In this document: positions 6,452-6,701 of the stretch, in pieces | Numbering within the stretch: the first letter of the stretch is position 1 | Layout: each line of letters opens with the position of its first letter | DNA from: an uncultured Lachnospiraceae bacterium | GTDB taxonomy: Bacteria; Bacillota; Clostridia; Lachnospirales; Lachnospiraceae | Reading direction: 5' to 3' | Assembly: GCA_910586275.1 (NCBI GenBank) | Contig: CAJUIM010000155.1 | Location: forward strand, 1-6,701 | DNA: 6,701 nt | The notes under the pieces: model-generated | Told to the model about the DNA's origin: nothing | The model's input: only the letters and a program-made list of their open reading frames with translations | The model's database searches: none | Position numbers and translations under genes: made by a program

Positions 6452-6472
6452 ATATGATATTGGAGGTGTATT

Positions 6473-6658
6473 ATGGATTATATGACGCTTAAACAAGCTG
6501 GTAAAAAATGGGGTATCTCTCCCCGCATGATAAATTATTACTGTTCTGCCGGACGCATTGCGGGGGCTGAAAAAATGGGAACAGTTTGGTTGATACCAAA
6601 GGACGCTGAAAAAACCATTGACGGAAGATTAAAAGAAAAGCGGGGAAACTTGAAATGA
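6473..6658 (+). CDS. Small helix-turn-helix DNA-binding protein (MerR/excisionase-like)
   Basis: A 61-residue protein that is essentially one winged helix-turn-helix. MTLKQAGKKWGISPRMINYYCSAGRIAGAEKMGTVWLIP (residues about 4-42) has the pattern of MerR-like and excisionase-like domains: a recognition helix around SPRMINYYCSAG and a wing of the form GTVWLIPKDA. The C-terminus (AEKTIDGRLKEKRGNLK) is short and basic, with no effector domain, so it may act as a dimer or as a partner of another regulator. The ribosome binding site is strong (GGAGG at 6462-6466, 6 bases before the ATG). The stop overlaps the next start as ATGA, so translation is probably coupled to the response regulator. In clostridia such small HTH genes are often found at the head of two-component operons (general knowledge, not checked here). 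An excisionase role is less likely because no integrase or att site is visible. Confidence 0.85.
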   Translation: MDYMTLKQAGKKWGISPRMINYYCSAGRIAGAEKMGTVWLIPKDAEKTIDGRLKEKRGNLK

Positions 6659-6701
6659 AGCATATTTTAATAATTGATGATGACATTTATATAGGGAATG
6701 T
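6655..6701 (+). CDS. Two-component response regulator, N-terminal start only (cut by the window)
   Basis: The ATG at 6655 overlaps the stop of the HTH gene (ATGA) and opens MKHILIIDDDIYIGN before the window ends. This is the classic first strand and acidic pocket of a receiver (CheY-like) domain: ILIIDDD carries the Asp pair that binds magnesium beside the later phosphorylated Asp. The start is supported by the overlap and by a purine-rich GGGGAAACTTGAA just upstream. The output domain, the phosphorylation site and any sensor kinase lie outside the window, so the subfamily cannot be named. Confidence 0.7.
   Translation, partial: MKHILIIDDDIYIGN

Larger units (their letters stand above)
6041..6472. 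other. Intergenic stretch without a convincing gene
   Basis: About 430 bases between the orphan gene and the helix-turn-helix gene. It holds two imperfect hairpins (6128-6175 and 6238-6264), a minus-strand stretch of about 50 codons (6190 down to about 6041) that looks coding in composition but runs into the antisense of the orphan gene, and an AT-rich promoter region at its right end. That region contains a perfect TATAAT at 6446-6451 and another at 6379-6384. No tRNA, known riboswitch or insertion sequence was recognised. Confidence 0.6.

Overview
The window looks like chromosomal DNA of a Gram-positive anaerobe of the Lachnospiraceae / Clostridia type. This is inferred from strong AGGAGG-type ribosome binding sites, moderate GC content, MEP-pathway isoprenoid synthesis, and protein sequences in a clostridial style. 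No rRNA, tRNA, CRISPR array or insertion sequence was recognised.

Left and centre (minus strand). Four genes run leftward from about 5296 to 738 and look like one transcription unit: ispF (MEP-pathway enzyme with an unusual Cys-rich tail), an Eis-like GNAT acetyltransferase, hflX (ribosome-associated GTPase), and a NUDIX-HAD fusion hydrolase. The gaps are 78, 101 and 54 bases, and no terminator is visible between the genes. An extended -10 promoter sits about 160 bases upstream of ispF. After a 237-base gap, the left edge holds the N-terminal part of a CPBP (CAAX/Abi-type) membrane protease. It is also on the minus strand, starts at a GTG and runs off the window.

Right (plus strand). Divergent from ispF, and probably using a back-to-back promoter, is a 159-residue protein of unknown function whose stop codon lies inside a perfect 9-bp hairpin. 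Next comes a 447-base stretch with no convincing gene. It contains two further imperfect hairpins and a short coding-like stretch on the minus strand that may be a gene relic. At the right edge a new plus-strand operon begins: a 61-residue helix-turn-helix protein whose stop overlaps (ATGA) the start of a response regulator, of which only 15 codons are in the window.

Functionally this is mostly housekeeping (isoprenoid precursor synthesis, ribosome rescue or splitting, nucleotide or phosphate hydrolysis) beside the start of a signalling operon. I see no clear new defence or mobile system. The most distinctive points are the Cys-rich IspF tail, the NUDIX-HAD fusion with an altered HAD motif I, the 159-residue orphan protein, and the small HTH protein coupled to a response regulator.
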